From positions 62,001 to 126,000 of the forward strand of contig NZ_WHOA01000039.1 of assembly GCF_013141715.1 (NCBI RefSeq): a stretch of DNA of 64,000 nt. Reading direction: 5' to 3'. Numbering within the stretch: position 1 is the first letter of the stretch; the number at the start of each line of letters is the position of its first letter. Below are positions 19,778 to 30,700 of this stretch, piece after piece. The position numbers were made by a program, and so were the translations under genes. Source of the stretch: Paenibacillus phytorum. Lineage in GTDB: Bacteria; Bacillota; Bacilli; Paenibacillales; NBRC-103111. The notes under the pieces are model-generated. The model was not told where the DNA came from and searched no databases. It saw only the letters and a program-made list of their open reading frames with translations.

Positions 19778-22700
19778 ATGAAAAAATCAGACACAATCCA
19801 AAAAGTGTATCCGCTCACTCCCATGCAGGAAGGGATGCTCTTTCATTCAATCATGGATCCTGATTCGAGCGCCTATCATAACCTGCTGCAAGCAAAGATT
19901 TGCGGGCAGCTCGATGTCGGCCTTTTCGAACAAAGCTTTAACCAATTAATCGCAGAAAACGATATTTTACGTACAGCTTTCGTGCATCAAAATCTTCAGC
20001 GCCCAAGGCAGGTCGTTTTAAATAAAAGAACGATTCAGCTTCACTTCGAACAAATCGATCATCTGGATGAAAGGGAGCAGCGGATCTGTATCTCGTCTTT
20101 TATCAGCGAACGGAATGCTGGCCGCTACAACCTGGCCAAAGATATACCGATGCATATTGCTGTATTCCAAACGGCTGAACAGGAATATCAGTTCATCTGG
20201 AGCCACCATCATATCTTGATGGACGGGTGGGGACTTGGCATTGTCATCAACCGGCTGTTTCAAATCTATGAAGCTTTGAAGCATGATAAGACGCTGCCTC
20301 AAGAAGCGGCATACCCTTTTAGCGATTATATCAAGTGGCTGGAAAAGCAGGATAAAGACGAATCTCTGGCCTATTGGCAAACGTATTTGGACGGATACGA
20401 GCAATCCGCTCATATACCTAAAGCTTCCACACCTGAGGACAGTTTGTATCAAAAGCAAGAGATCAGCTTCGTTATAGACGAAACGACGACGGGGCGGATC
20501 ACACAGCTTGCCGGCAGCTGCCAGACGACGGTAAACACCGTTTTTCAAACGATTTGGGGTTTGATTCTAAGCAAATATAACCATACGAACGACGTTGTGT
20601 TTGGCTCCGTCGTTTCCGGACGCCCCTCGCAGGTGAAGGGCATAGAGAAAATGGTCGGATTGTTTATTAACACCATTCCGGTACGCATTTCCTATCAAGA
20701 TGAGCAAACGTTTGGCAGCCTGCTTGTCGAAGCTCAGCGCAATGCGCTGGCTTCGGAGGCCAATCATTTCGTTCCTTTGTACGAAATTCAGAGCCAGAAT
20801 GGACACAAGCAGGATTTATTCGATCATATCCTTATTTTTGAAAACTACCCTGTCGCCAAAGAACTGCAGAATAACGGTTGGGAGGGAGCGCTGGGCTTCG
20901 CTATCAAGGATGTGCATGTCGAGGAACAGACCAATTATCCTTTGAATATCGTTATGGCACCAGGCGCTGAACTCTTGATCAAGCTTAGCTTTAATGCAGC
21001 TGTTTATGCGGCTGAATGGATGAACAGCATCGAGGGGCATATGAAGCAGATCATCGCTCAGGTCGTTACCGATCCCCAGATGCTATTGAAGCATATTCAA
21101 ATCGTAACAGAGCAAGAGAAACGGCAAATTCTCCACTCCTTCAATGATACGGAAATCCGTTATCCGCAGGACCAAGAGCAAACGCTCCATGCGTTGTTTG
21201 AGCAGCAGGCGGAGCAAACACCGGATCAAACGGCTATTGTTTGCGGAGATTTGAGCATGACGTACCGGGAGCTTAACGAAAGAGCCAACAAACTCGCTCG
21301 GGTATTAAAAGAAAAAGGCGTTGGCAAGGACCGAATGGTTGCCATCATGGCGGAACGTTCCTTAGAAATGTCTGTCGGTCTGCTTGCCATTCTGAAGGCT
21401 GGCGGAGCCTATGTGCCATGCGATCCGGAATATCCCGCTGATCGGATCCGCTATTTGCTTGAAGATAGCGGAGCGCAGCTCCTATTGAGCAAAACGAATT
21501 TGATGCACAAGATCGAAGGGGGCCATCCCGAATTCCTGGATCTGCAAGACGAGATGAATTTCGCTGCCGATGCTTCCAATCTTTCGGGAACAAGCGGGCC
21601 AGCGGACTTGGCTTATATGATTTACACATCAGGAACGACTGGTCAGCCAAAGGGCGTTATGATCGAACACGCAAGCATCATGAATACGATCCGTTGGAGA
21701 CAAGAGGAATATGGTTTCGGCACGGATGATCGTGTATTGCTGTTTTTATCGTTTTCGTTCGACGCCTTTGTCAGCAGCTTTTTCGCTCCGATTGTATCCG
21801 GTTCGACGGTTGTCTTAGCGAGTGATGAGGAAGCGAAAGATCCGCTGGCGCTGAAGAAACGAATCTCTTCCATGCAGATTACCCATTTTAGCTGCGTCCC
21901 GAGTTTGTATGCTGCGATTTTGGATTCGATGGAAGTCGAGGGAGCCTCATCGCTGAAAGCTGTAACTCTCGGCGGAGAGAGCATTTCGCCTTATTTGCTA
22001 GAGAAAACGAAGAGAATCATTCCAGAAGCGGAAATTGTCAACGAGTACGGTCCGACGGAAAATAGCGTCATCTCGACTGTCTGCCGTAACCTTGTGCCTG
22101 GAGAGTCGGTAACGATCGGTCATCCGATCGCTAACTCTCAGGTATACATATTGGATCAACATCACCAGCTGCTGCCTGTTGGGGTGAAGGGTGAATTGTG
22201 CGTAGCAGGAGCAGGGTTAGCCAGAGGGTATTGGAACAGAGAAGCGCTCACCTTGGAAAAATTCATCGACAATCCCTTCCTTCCAGGCACGAAAATGTAC
22301 AAAACTGGCGATTTGGCCAAGTGGCTGCCGAACGGCAATATCGAATTTATCGATCGGATCGATCATCAGGTTAAAATTCGCGGCTACCGCATCGAGCTCG
22401 GAGAAATCGAAGCCGCGATTCTGGGGCATCGCCGAGTGAAAGAAGCTGTAGTGCTCGTAGTCGAAGACGGTGGGGGAGAAAAAGCGCTTGCTGTGTATTA
22501 TACACTCCAAACAGGGGCAGCAGCAGCTGAGCTTAAAGACGACCTACTGCAGGCGCTTCCGGCCTATATGGTGCCTTCCTACTTTATACCGATGGAACGC
22601 CTGCCGCTTACGTCAAACGGCAAAATTGACCGCAAAGCACTGCCGAAGCCGGAAGGGAAATTGAAATCCGCTGCCGTGTATGAAGCGCCGGCTAACCTTA

Positions 22701-22920
22701 CGGAAGCTAATCTGCTGCCGCTTTGGCAAGAGATTTTAAAGACGGAGTATATCGGTGTCACGGACAATTTTTTCGAAAACGGCGGCCATTCTTTGAAGGC
22801 GATGATGCTCATTTCGAAAATTCATCAGGAACTGAAGGTGGAAGTACCGATCAAGGTACTGTTCGACAGTCCGACAATTAGGCAGATTGCCAAGTATATT
22901 CAAGGCGCAGACGAACAAGT
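19778..22920 (+). other. NRPS module 6: DCL-A(unassigned)-T
   Basis: The code read by hand is DASSTGEVIK (aspartate 662), which I cannot match to a known substrate. The surrounding sequence (FVSSFFAPIVSG, THFSCVPSLYAAIL, NEYGPTENSV) belongs to the same A-domain branch as the Tyr-like modules 4 and 13, so an aromatic or large residue is possible. Carrier serine 1005. Confidence 0.75.
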
Positions 22921-25900
22921 CTATGCAGCGATCCGATCTACGGAGCAGCGTGATTATTATCCGGTATCATCCGCGCAGAAAAGGATGTTCGTGCTGAACC
23001 GTCTTGACCCTGAAGGTACCAGCTCCAATATGCCAGGGGCCATGCTGCTGGAAGGACCCTTGGATGTAGAAAGGTTCCGCGAAGCATTCCAAGCTCTAGT
23101 GGCGCGGCACGATACGCTGCGTACTTCCTTCGATACGGTGGACGGGGAGCCTGTGCAAATCGTACATCCGCAGGTTGAGCTGCGAATTCCTGTAAAAGAG
23201 GCGAACGAAGAAGACGCTGCGGAGATGTTGAACGACTTCATACACCCGTTTAATTTATGCAAGGCACCGCTGCTGCGCGTGGAGTTAATCCGGTTCGCTG
23301 CAGAACAGCACCTCTTCTTGTTCGATCTTCATCATATTATTTCCGACGGTACCTCGATGGGTCTTATCGTCAAGGAATTCATGCTCCTGTATCAAGGGAA
23401 CCACTTGCCGGAGCTTGCGATTCAGTACAAAGATTTTTCCATTTGGCAGCACGAATGGTTCGGATCCGAAGTAATGAAACGGCAGGAAACCTTCTGGGTC
23501 GAGATGTTTGGCGGGGATGTTCCTGTTCTTGAAATCCCAACAGATTACCCGAGACCGCCGTTGCAAAGCTTTGAAGGAGATAAGGTCATCGTCCATATCG
23601 GCAAAGAGATGCAGGAGGCGCTCAGACGTCTCGCGTCGGAATCGGGCACTACACTTTTTATGGTCATGCTGGCAGCCTACAATGTGCTGCTTGCCAAGTA
23701 TTCCGGACAGGAAGATATCGTCGTAGGGACTCCGATTGCAGGCAGATCCCACCCCGATCTGCAATCGATCATTGGCATGTTCGTGGGTACGCTGGCGCTC
23801 CGTAATCGGGTAGAAGGCAAGCTTCCGTTTGCCGAATTTCTGGCACAGGTCAAGATGAACATGCTTCATGTTTACGATAACCAGGATTATCCATTCGAAA
23901 CGCTGGTTGAGCAGGTCGATGTGCGCAGAGATATGAGCCGCAATCCGTTGTTCGATACGATGTTTGTCCTGCAAAACATTGAGCTTGAAGCCATGGAGCT
24001 GGACGGATTGTCGATATCGCCAGGCCTACTAGACAATCCCATCGCGAAGTTCGATTTGACGATTGAAGCGAGAGAAGACGAAGAGGGGATCGAGCTTTGC
24101 TTCATTTACCGGACCAAGTTGTTCAAGCAGGAAACCGTGAAGTGTATGGCCGATCATTTTCTGAATATTTTACATACTGCGGTTGCTAACCCATACCAGA
24201 CGATTTCTCATATGGATATGCTGAGTGAGGCGGAGAAGAGACATTTGCTGGTCGAGTTGAACGACACCGCTGCTCAGTATCCAGAAGGAATGACGCTGCA
24301 CGAACTTTTCGAGGTACAGGCTGCGAAATGGCCAGATCGCATCGCGGTCGTATTTGGCGGGGATCGGATGACCTACCGCGAGTTGAATGAGCGAGCCAAC
24401 CAGCTAGCCCGGGAAATGCGTAGTCTCAGCGTACTGCCTGACGATAGGGTAGGTCTGCTCGTAGAGCGCTCGCTCGATATGATCGTGGGCATACTCGCCA
24501 CGTTGAAGGCCGGCGGCGTCTATGTGCCGCTCGATCCGGACTACCCTCAGGAACGGCTGCAATTTATGCTGGACGACAGTGGCGCCCGCGTACTGCTGAC
24601 CCTGCCTCAACTGACTGGTAAAGTGCTGTTTAATGGGACGGTGCTGGATATGAGTGACCCAGCGCTATACAGCGGAGATGGCTCGAACCTGGAGTCAGTA
24701 AATCAGCCTGAGGACATGGCATACATCATATATACGTCCGGTACAACTGGCCAACCGAAGGGTGTCATGATCGAGCACCGCAATGTCGTTCGTCTGATGC
24801 TGAATGACAAGATGAAGTTCGATTTTACAGAACGCGACGTGTGGACTGTGTTCCACTCCTTCTGCTTCGATTTCTCCGTTTGGGAAATGTACGGCGCTTT
24901 GCTGTACGGCGGCACCTGTGTCGTTGTGCCAAAAGCGGTGGCACAGAATCCGAAGGAGTTCGCACAGCTGCTGCGCCAAGAGGGTGTAACTGTGCTTAAC
25001 CAGACGCCGACCGCGTTCTACGCGCTGATTCACGAGGTGCTTGGACGTCAGGACAACGATCTGCAGGTACGCTATGTCATCTTCGGCGGCGAGGCGCTGA
25101 ATCCGATCATGCTGAAGCCATGGAAGGCAAAGTACCCGCAGACTCAGCTGATTAATATGTACGGCATTACAGAAACGACCGTTCACGTTACCTATAAAGA
25201 AATAACGGAACAGGACATGGAGACGAGCTTAAGCAACATCGGCCGACCGATTCCGACACTGACAAGCTATATCTTTGATAGCGAGCAGCGTCTCGTTCCG
25301 ATTGGCGTCACGGGAGAGCTGTATGTGGGCGGAGAAGGCGTAGCTCGCGGGTACTTGAACCGCGATGAGTTGACAGCTGAGCGGTTCATCGCGAATCCCT
25401 ACAAGCTGGAGGAGAGACTGTACAGATCTGGCGATCTCGCCAGATTATTGCGCAGCGGAGAAATGGAATATTTGGGCCGAATCGACCACCAGGTTAAAAT
25501 CCGCGGGCATCGGATCGAACTGGGCGAAATCGAGACGCAGCTTTTGAAACACGAGGCGATTCGCGAGGCCGTCGTGATAGCGCTGGACGATGAGCAGGGG
25601 CAAAAGTTCCTTTGCGCGTACCTGCTGTTGGATCAGGATCTGACCGTGGCGGAGCTGCGGGCGCATGCATCCGAGGATCTGCCGGCTTACATGATACCGT
25701 CACATTTTGTAAGGCTGGAGCAAATGCCGATGACATCTAACGGCAAGGTTGACCGAAAGGCGCTGCCGAAGCCGGAGGGTGGGCTGAAGACAGGTGCCGA
25801 GTTCATTGCGCCTCGAAACGAGTTGGAAGAAAAGCTGGTGCACATCTGGCAGGAAGTGCTGGGATCGGACCGGATTGGTATACGTGACAATTTCTTCGAT

Positions 25901-27460
25901 CTCGGCGGCGATTCGATCAAAGGCATTCAAGTAGCATCACGTCTGTTCAATCACGGGCTGCAGCTTGAGATGAAAGATCTGTTCCGATACCCTTCGATCG
26001 AGGAGTTGAGTGGCTTAGTTGCGCTGGTCAAGCGCCAAATCAGTCAGGAGACAGTAACGGGTGAAGTCGGATTGACACCGATTCAGCAATGGTTTTTCGA
26101 TCAGCGTTTTGCAAACCAGCATCACTGGAATCAATCCGTTATGCTGCATAAGTCTGACGGATTCGATTCGCTGGCTTTGGAGAAAGCGCTGCGGGATCTT
26201 GTCCAGCATCATGATGCGCTTCGTATGGTTTACGACGAGCAGGACGGGCGGATCGTTCAGTTCAACCGCGGCCTAGAAGGCGAGATGTACGGATTCGAAC
26301 GGTTCGATTTCACGGATCATTCTGACACAGAAGTGCGCATTGCATCGGCAGCTAATCACATTCAACAAAGCTTCGACCTGAGTCAAGGTCCTCTACTGAA
26401 AGCTGCTCTGTTCCAAACAGCTGAAGGTGATCACCTGCTGCTTGCCGCTCACCATTTAATCGTTGACGGTATCTCATGGCGCATCCTCTTTGAAGATTTG
26501 GCGACAAGCTATGCGCAGGCCCTTGCAGGCGAAGACACCGCACTTCAGGAAAAAACGGATTCGTTCCAATATTGGTCTCAGCGGTTAACGGCCTACGCGG
26601 AAAGCAAGGAATTGCTGCAGGAAATTGATTATTGGAAGCAATTGGAAAATATATCAGTTGGCTCATTGTATAAAGATTTTGCGGTTGAAACCTGTACATT
26701 AGGCGAGAGCGCAACGGCAGAAATGGCGCTTACCAGGGAACAGACCGAGCATCTGCTGAAGCATGTCCATCATGCCTACCATACGGAAATGAACGACATT
26801 CTTTTAACCGCTGTAGGATTGGCGGTTCAAGAGTGGGGTCAGACCGATCGTATTGCTGTTCAACTCGAAGGCCATGGGCGCGAAGAGATGATGGAAGACG
26901 TCAACATTTCCCGGACAGTCGGCTGGTTCACCTCCATGTATCCGATCGTGCTTGATCTGACGGATGGTGATTTATCCAGGGAAATCAAGTCGGTGAAGGA
27001 GACTCTCAGACAGGTTCCGAACAAGGGAATCGGCTATGACATTCTGAAATATTTGACACCGGAAGACAAACGGTCCGGGCTGCATTTTAAGCTAAAGCCG
27101 GAGATCTGCTTCAATTATCTCGGTCAGTTCGATGCGAATCTCGTCCATGATGCGTTCGGTCCGTCCCCGTATGACATGGGAGAACCGATTAATCCGAATT
27201 CACACCGCATGTATCCAATCATCATGAACGGAATGATAGCAAACGGCGAGATGAGCTTCCGATTTTCGTATAGCCCGAGACAGTATGAGGAATCCACCAT
27301 GCAATGTTTATCCGCTGCGTTCAAGTATCATCTGCTCCGCATCATCGATCACTGTAGGAACAAAGAGGAAAGCGAGCGGACCGCGAGTGATTTCAGCTCC
27401 AAAGGGCTGACCACCGACGACGTCGATGATATCTTCGAATTGCTTGGCGAGAAGCTGTAA
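19778..27460 (+). CDS. Lipopeptide NRPS 2: modules 6-7 with terminal epimerase
   Basis: 2560 residues. Domain order: C-A-T-C-A-T-E. It begins MKKSDTIQKVYPLTPMQEGMLFH, the form typical of a DCL condensation domain with an N-terminal COM acceptor, as expected after the D-Phe of module 5. Its HHILMDG lies at 144-150. Carrier serines are 1005 (in the unusual ENGGHSL, where L is normal before GG) and 2046 (LGGDSIKG). The second C domain has HHIISDG from 1185, and the E domain HHLIVDG from 2225. The C terminus reads SDFSSKGLTTDDVDDIFELL, close to the tyrocidine TycA COM donor. Predicted residues: an unassigned residue, then D-Thr. A GAGGTG ribosome site lies just upstream of the ATG, 31 bp after NRPS 1. 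Confidence 0.96.
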   Translation: MKKSDTIQKVYPLTPMQEGMLFHSIMDPDSSAYHNLLQAKICGQLDVGLFEQSFNQLIAENDILRTAFVHQNLQRPRQVVLNKRTIQLHFEQIDHLDEREQRICISSFISERNAGRYNLAKDIPMHIAVFQTAEQEYQFIWSHHHILMDGWGLGIVINRLFQIYEALKHDKTLPQEAAYPFSDYIKWLEKQDKDESLAYWQTYLDGYEQSAHIPKASTPEDSLYQKQEISFVIDETTTGRITQLAGSCQTTVNTVFQTIWGLILSKYNHTNDVVFGSVVSGRPSQVKGIEKMVGLFINTIPVRISYQDEQTFGSLLVEAQRNALASEANHFVPLYEIQSQNGHKQDLFDHILIFENYPVAKELQNNGWEGALGFAIKDVHVEEQTNYPLNIVMAPGAELLIKLSFNAAVYAAEWMNSIEGHMKQIIAQVVTDPQMLLKHIQIVTEQEKRQILHSFNDTEIRYPQDQEQTLHALFEQQAEQTPDQTAIVCGDLSMTYRELNERANKLARVLKEKGVGKDRMVAIMAERSLEMSVGLLAILKAGGAYVPCDPEYPADRIRYLLEDSGAQLLLSKTNLMHKIEGGHPEFLDLQDEMNFAADASNLSGTSGPADLAYMIYTSGTTGQPKGVMIEHASIMNTIRWRQEEYGFGTDDRVLLFLSFSFDAFVSSFFAPIVSGSTVVLASDEEAKDPLALKKRISSMQITHFSCVPSLYAAILDSMEVEGASSLKAVTLGGESISPYLLEKTKRIIPEAEIVNEYGPTENSVISTVCRNLVPGESVTIGHPIANSQVYILDQHHQLLPVGVKGELCVAGAGLARGYWNREALTLEKFIDNPFLPGTKMYKTGDLAKWLPNGNIEFIDRIDHQVKIRGYRIELGEIEAAILGHRRVKEAVVLVVEDGGGEKALAVYYTLQTGAAAAELKDDLLQALPAYMVPSYFIPMERLPLTSNGKIDRKALPKPEGKLKSAAVYEAPANLTEANLLPLWQEILKTEYIGVTDNFFENGGHSLKAMMLISKIHQELKVEVPIKVLFDSPTIRQIAKYIQGADEQVYAAIRSTEQRDYYPVSSAQKRMFVLNRLDPEGTSSNMPGAMLLEGPLDVERFREAFQALVARHDTLRTSFDTVDGEPVQIVHPQVELRIPVKEANEEDAAEMLNDFIHPFNLCKAPLLRVELIRFAAEQHLFLFDLHHIISDGTSMGLIVKEFMLLYQGNHLPELAIQYKDFSIWQHEWFGSEVMKRQETFWVEMFGGDVPVLEIPTDYPRPPLQSFEGDKVIVHIGKEMQEALRRLASESGTTLFMVMLAAYNVLLAKYSGQEDIVVGTPIAGRSHPDLQSIIGMFVGTLALRNRVEGKLPFAEFLAQVKMNMLHVYDNQDYPFETLVEQVDVRRDMSRNPLFDTMFVLQNIELEAMELDGLSISPGLLDNPIAKFDLTIEAREDEEGIELCFIYRTKLFKQETVKCMADHFLNILHTAVANPYQTISHMDMLSEAEKRHLLVELNDTAAQYPEGMTLHELFEVQAAKWPDRIAVVFGGDRMTYRELNERANQLAREMRSLSVLPDDRVGLLVERSLDMIVGILATLKAGGVYVPLDPDYPQERLQFMLDDSGARVLLTLPQLTGKVLFNGTVLDMSDPALYSGDGSNLESVNQPEDMAYIIYTSGTTGQPKGVMIEHRNVVRLMLNDKMKFDFTERDVWTVFHSFCFDFSVWEMYGALLYGGTCVVVPKAVAQNPKEFAQLLRQEGVTVLNQTPTAFYALIHEVLGRQDNDLQVRYVIFGGEALNPIMLKPWKAKYPQTQLINMYGITETTVHVTYKEITEQDMETSLSNIGRPIPTLTSYIFDSEQRLVPIGVTGELYVGGEGVARGYLNRDELTAERFIANPYKLEERLYRSGDLARLLRSGEMEYLGRIDHQVKIRGHRIELGEIETQLLKHEAIREAVVIALDDEQGQKFLCAYLLLDQDLTVAELRAHASEDLPAYMIPSHFVRLEQMPMTSNGKVDRKALPKPEGGLKTGAEFIAPRNELEEKLVHIWQEVLGSDRIGIRDNFFDLGGDSIKGIQVASRLFNHGLQLEMKDLFRYPSIEELSGLVALVKRQISQETVTGEVGLTPIQQWFFDQRFANQHHWNQSVMLHKSDGFDSLALEKALRDLVQHHDALRMVYDEQDGRIVQFNRGLEGEMYGFERFDFTDHSDTEVRIASAANHIQQSFDLSQGPLLKAALFQTAEGDHLLLAAHHLIVDGISWRILFEDLATSYAQALAGEDTALQEKTDSFQYWSQRLTAYAESKELLQEIDYWKQLENISVGSLYKDFAVETCTLGESATAEMALTREQTEHLLKHVHHAYHTEMNDILLTAVGLAVQEWGQTDRIAVQLEGHGREEMMEDVNISRTVGWFTSMYPIVLDLTDGDLSREIKSVKETLRQVPNKGIGYDILKYLTPEDKRSGLHFKLKPEICFNYLGQFDANLVHDAFGPSPYDMGEPINPNSHRMYPIIMNGMIANGEMSFRFSYSPRQYEESTMQCLSAAFKYHLLRIIDHCRNKEESERTASDFSSKGLTTDDVDDIFELLGEKL
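22955..27457 (+). other. NRPS module 7: C-A(Thr)-T-E, D-Thr or D-allo-Thr
   Basis: The threonine code DFWNIGMVHK is seen from aspartate 1698. Carrier serine 2046 is in LGGDSIKG and is followed by a full epimerase with HHLIVDG and NYLGQFD motifs. Epimerisation at the alpha carbon of L-Thr would give D-allo-Thr. Confidence 0.83.
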
Positions 27461-27538
27461 TCATGGCTAGATGCGCGAAATGATAGCATAGCAAATGCTT
27501 ACGTCCCTAATGTAAATTCTAAGGAGAGAAGCCGCTGT

Positions 27539-30500
27539 ATGAGCCAATTTAAAAAAGAACACGTCCAAGACATGTATTTTTTATCCCCGATGCAGGAAGG
27601 GATGCTGTTTCATTACTTGCTCGAGCAGGGTCAATCGAATGCTTACTTCGAACAAATGTCCATCCGCGTACGAGGGACGCTCGATATTGGCTTGTTTTCG
27701 GTCAGCTTAAACCGAATCGCTCAGCGGTATGACGTATTTCGCACCGTGTTCCTTTATGAAAAAGTGAAACGTCCCGTGCAGGTGGTGCTGAAAGAGCGAC
27801 AGATTCAGGTCCATTTCGAAAATGTCACCAGTTTGCCTGAGCAGGAACGTGGGCTATTTGTAGAGCGGTTTAAACAGGAAGATCTGGGGCGGGGGTTCGA
27901 TCTGTCCAAGGACATGATGATGCGTGTCTCCGTCATTCAGACGGGTGAGTCCGAATATCAAATCTTTTGGAGCCACCATCACATTCTAATGGATGGATGG
28001 TGCCTCGGTATCATCGTCGGCGAACTTTTTCAAATCTATGCCTCCTTGCGGGAACAAGCGCCGAACCAGTTGGAAAGGACGTATCCATACAGCGACTACA
28101 TCAAATGGCTGGAACGACAGGACAAGGAAGAAGCGAGACGCTTTTGGGCAGAGGCGCTGTCCGGATACGAACAACTGGCGTCTGTGCCGCAGATGACAGC
28201 TGCAGTATCGGATAATGCTATGCGCGGATATAAGCAGGAAGAGCTGACGATCCGGTTCGATGAGAAGCTGACTGCGAAGCTGCAGCAGTTGGCGAGCAAG
28301 CATCAGGTAACGTTGAACACGGTGTTTCAGACGATCTGGGGCATCGTGCTGCAAAGGTACAGTCATGCCCATGATGTCGTATTTGGTTCCGTCGTTTCCG
28401 GTCGACCGTCGCAGGTTGTTGGCATAGAGAAAATGGTCGGTTTGTTCATTAATACGATTCCGGTACGCGTGAAATCGTCCGCGGATCAATCATTCTCGGA
28501 TGTGCTGCTAAGTGTGCAGCTGGGTGCGCTGGCTGCCGAATCGTACACCTACTTGCCGCTTGCTGAGGTTCAGGCGCAAAGCGTGCTTAAGAGTAATCTG
28601 TTCGATCATATTCTCGTTTTCGAAAACTATCCCGTAGAAGAGTCCGTGCAAAATGGATCGCTCGAAAGCCAATTAGGATTTGAAGCAACGGATGTGAGTA
28701 TGATCGAGCAGACGAGCTACGATTTGAACTTGTTGGTTATGCCAGGCCGGGAGCTGGCGGTGCGCCTGAACTATAACGCGAACGTGTACGACACGCAATT
28801 TCTGCGTAGCATCGAAGGGCATTTGAACACCGTCGCACGGACGATCGTGGAACATCCGGAGATACGCCTGCAGAATCTTGCTATGGTCACCGATGAAGAA
28901 AAGCAGCTTCTTCTGAAGCTAAACGATACGAGGGAAGAAGTTCCAAGCCATTTGACCATTCATCGTATGTTTGAGGAGCAGGCGGAGAAAACGCCGGAAA
29001 AAGTGGCCGTGGTATTTGGGGAACGGCAATTGACGTATCGTGAACTGAACGAAAGGGCCAACCGATTAGCCAGAACGCTTCAAGGTAAAAACGTTGGAGC
29101 GGATCAAGCTGTCGGGATTATGGTGGAACGATCACCGGAATTGGTAGTCGGTATTCTGGCGATTCTGAAAGCGGGAGGCGCTTATGTGCCGATCGATCCA
29201 GAGCTGCCGGAAGAACGCGTGGGCTATATGCTTCACAACAGCGGAGCGTCCATTTTGCTAACACAAAGCCATTTATACGAAAAGGTAGCGTTTGGCGGGG
29301 AAATCCTCGATATTTCTAGCGATTACGTATATGACTCGGAGGGCAGCAACCTGGAGTTAAGCTGCAGCGCCGACAACTTATTCTATATCATTTATACGTC
29401 GGGTACGACAGGCAAGCCGAAAGGTGTCATGCTCGAGCATCGCAATATGGTCAACCTGCTTCACCATGTTTTCCGCCACGACAAAGTCAATTACGGCAGT
29501 ACCGTTCTGCAATACACAACGATGAGCTTCGACGTGTGCTACCAGGAGATTTTTTCAACATTGTGTTCGGGAGGGAAATTATATCTGATCGACGGAGATA
29601 CGAAGCGAGAGGTGCACAAGCTGCTTCATTTGATTGAAGAGGCGCAAATTGAAGTCTTGTTCCTCCCGGTCTCCTTCTTGAAATTTATATTTAATGAGCA
29701 AGAATACGCCAGCGGTTTTCCGTCCTGTGTACGACATATCATTACTGCCGGCGAGCAGCTAGTGGTCACGAATCAGCTTCGTTCCTTTTTGCAAAAAAAT
29801 GGTGTGTATCTCCACAACCATTACGGACCGTCGGAGACCCACGTCGTTACCGTCTTTCAGATGGAGCCAAACGGAGACATTCCTGAGCTGCCTTCGATTG
29901 GAAGGCCGATTGCGAACAACGGCATCTATATTTTGAATGACGGACTGCAGCTTCAACCGTTCGGCGCACCGGGAGAATTATTTATTGCCGGTGATAATGT
30001 GGGGCGTGGTTACAGGAACAACGACGAGCTGACTGCGGAAAAATTTATGCAAAATCCATTCCGCAATGGCGAGCGTATGTATCGAACAGGTGACCTGGCT
30101 CGTTTCCTGCCGGACGGCAATCTTGCGTTTCTCGGCCGTATCGACCATCAGGTGAAAATCCGCGGGCACCGTATTGAGCTTGGTGAAATTGAATCACAGC
30201 TGCTGAATCATCCTTCGGTGATGGCTGCAGCCGTGTTGGACCGCAAAGATGCGCAGGGCGGAACCTATTTATGCGCGTATTATGTGTCAGATAGACCGCT
30301 CCATTCGCTAGAGCTGCGGGCGTATTTGCTTAAAGAACTGCCGGAATACATGGTTCCGTCGTTTTTTATGGAGCTGGATAAGCTGCCTGTGACACCGAAC
30401 GGCAAAACAGACCGTCGCGCGCTGCCTGAGCCTGATGGGGAATTCGTGTCGGGTACGGAGTACGTACCGCCAACAAATGTCGTGGAAGAAGCGCTTATTG

Positions 30501-30700
30501 CGATTTGGCAGGAAGTGCTGGGGATTGCTCGCATCGGCATTCATGACAATTTCTTCAGTCTCGGCGGTCACTCGCTGAAGGCCATGACGCTAATGTCGCG
30601 CTTGAACAAGCATTTCGGCGTCAACATACCGCTGCGCGAACTGTTTGAATCGCCTACGACGGAAGGGTTGGCACGCAAGATCCGCGAGGCGGAGGAGGAT
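27539..30700 (+). other. NRPS module 8: DCL-A(Pro)-T
   Basis: The hand-read code DVQFIAHVVK (aspartate 665) is one position from the proline code DVQLIAHVVK, and HNHYGPSETHVV is typical of Pro domains. The C domain is DCL type, as needed after the epimerised residue 7. Carrier serine 1012. Confidence 0.82.
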
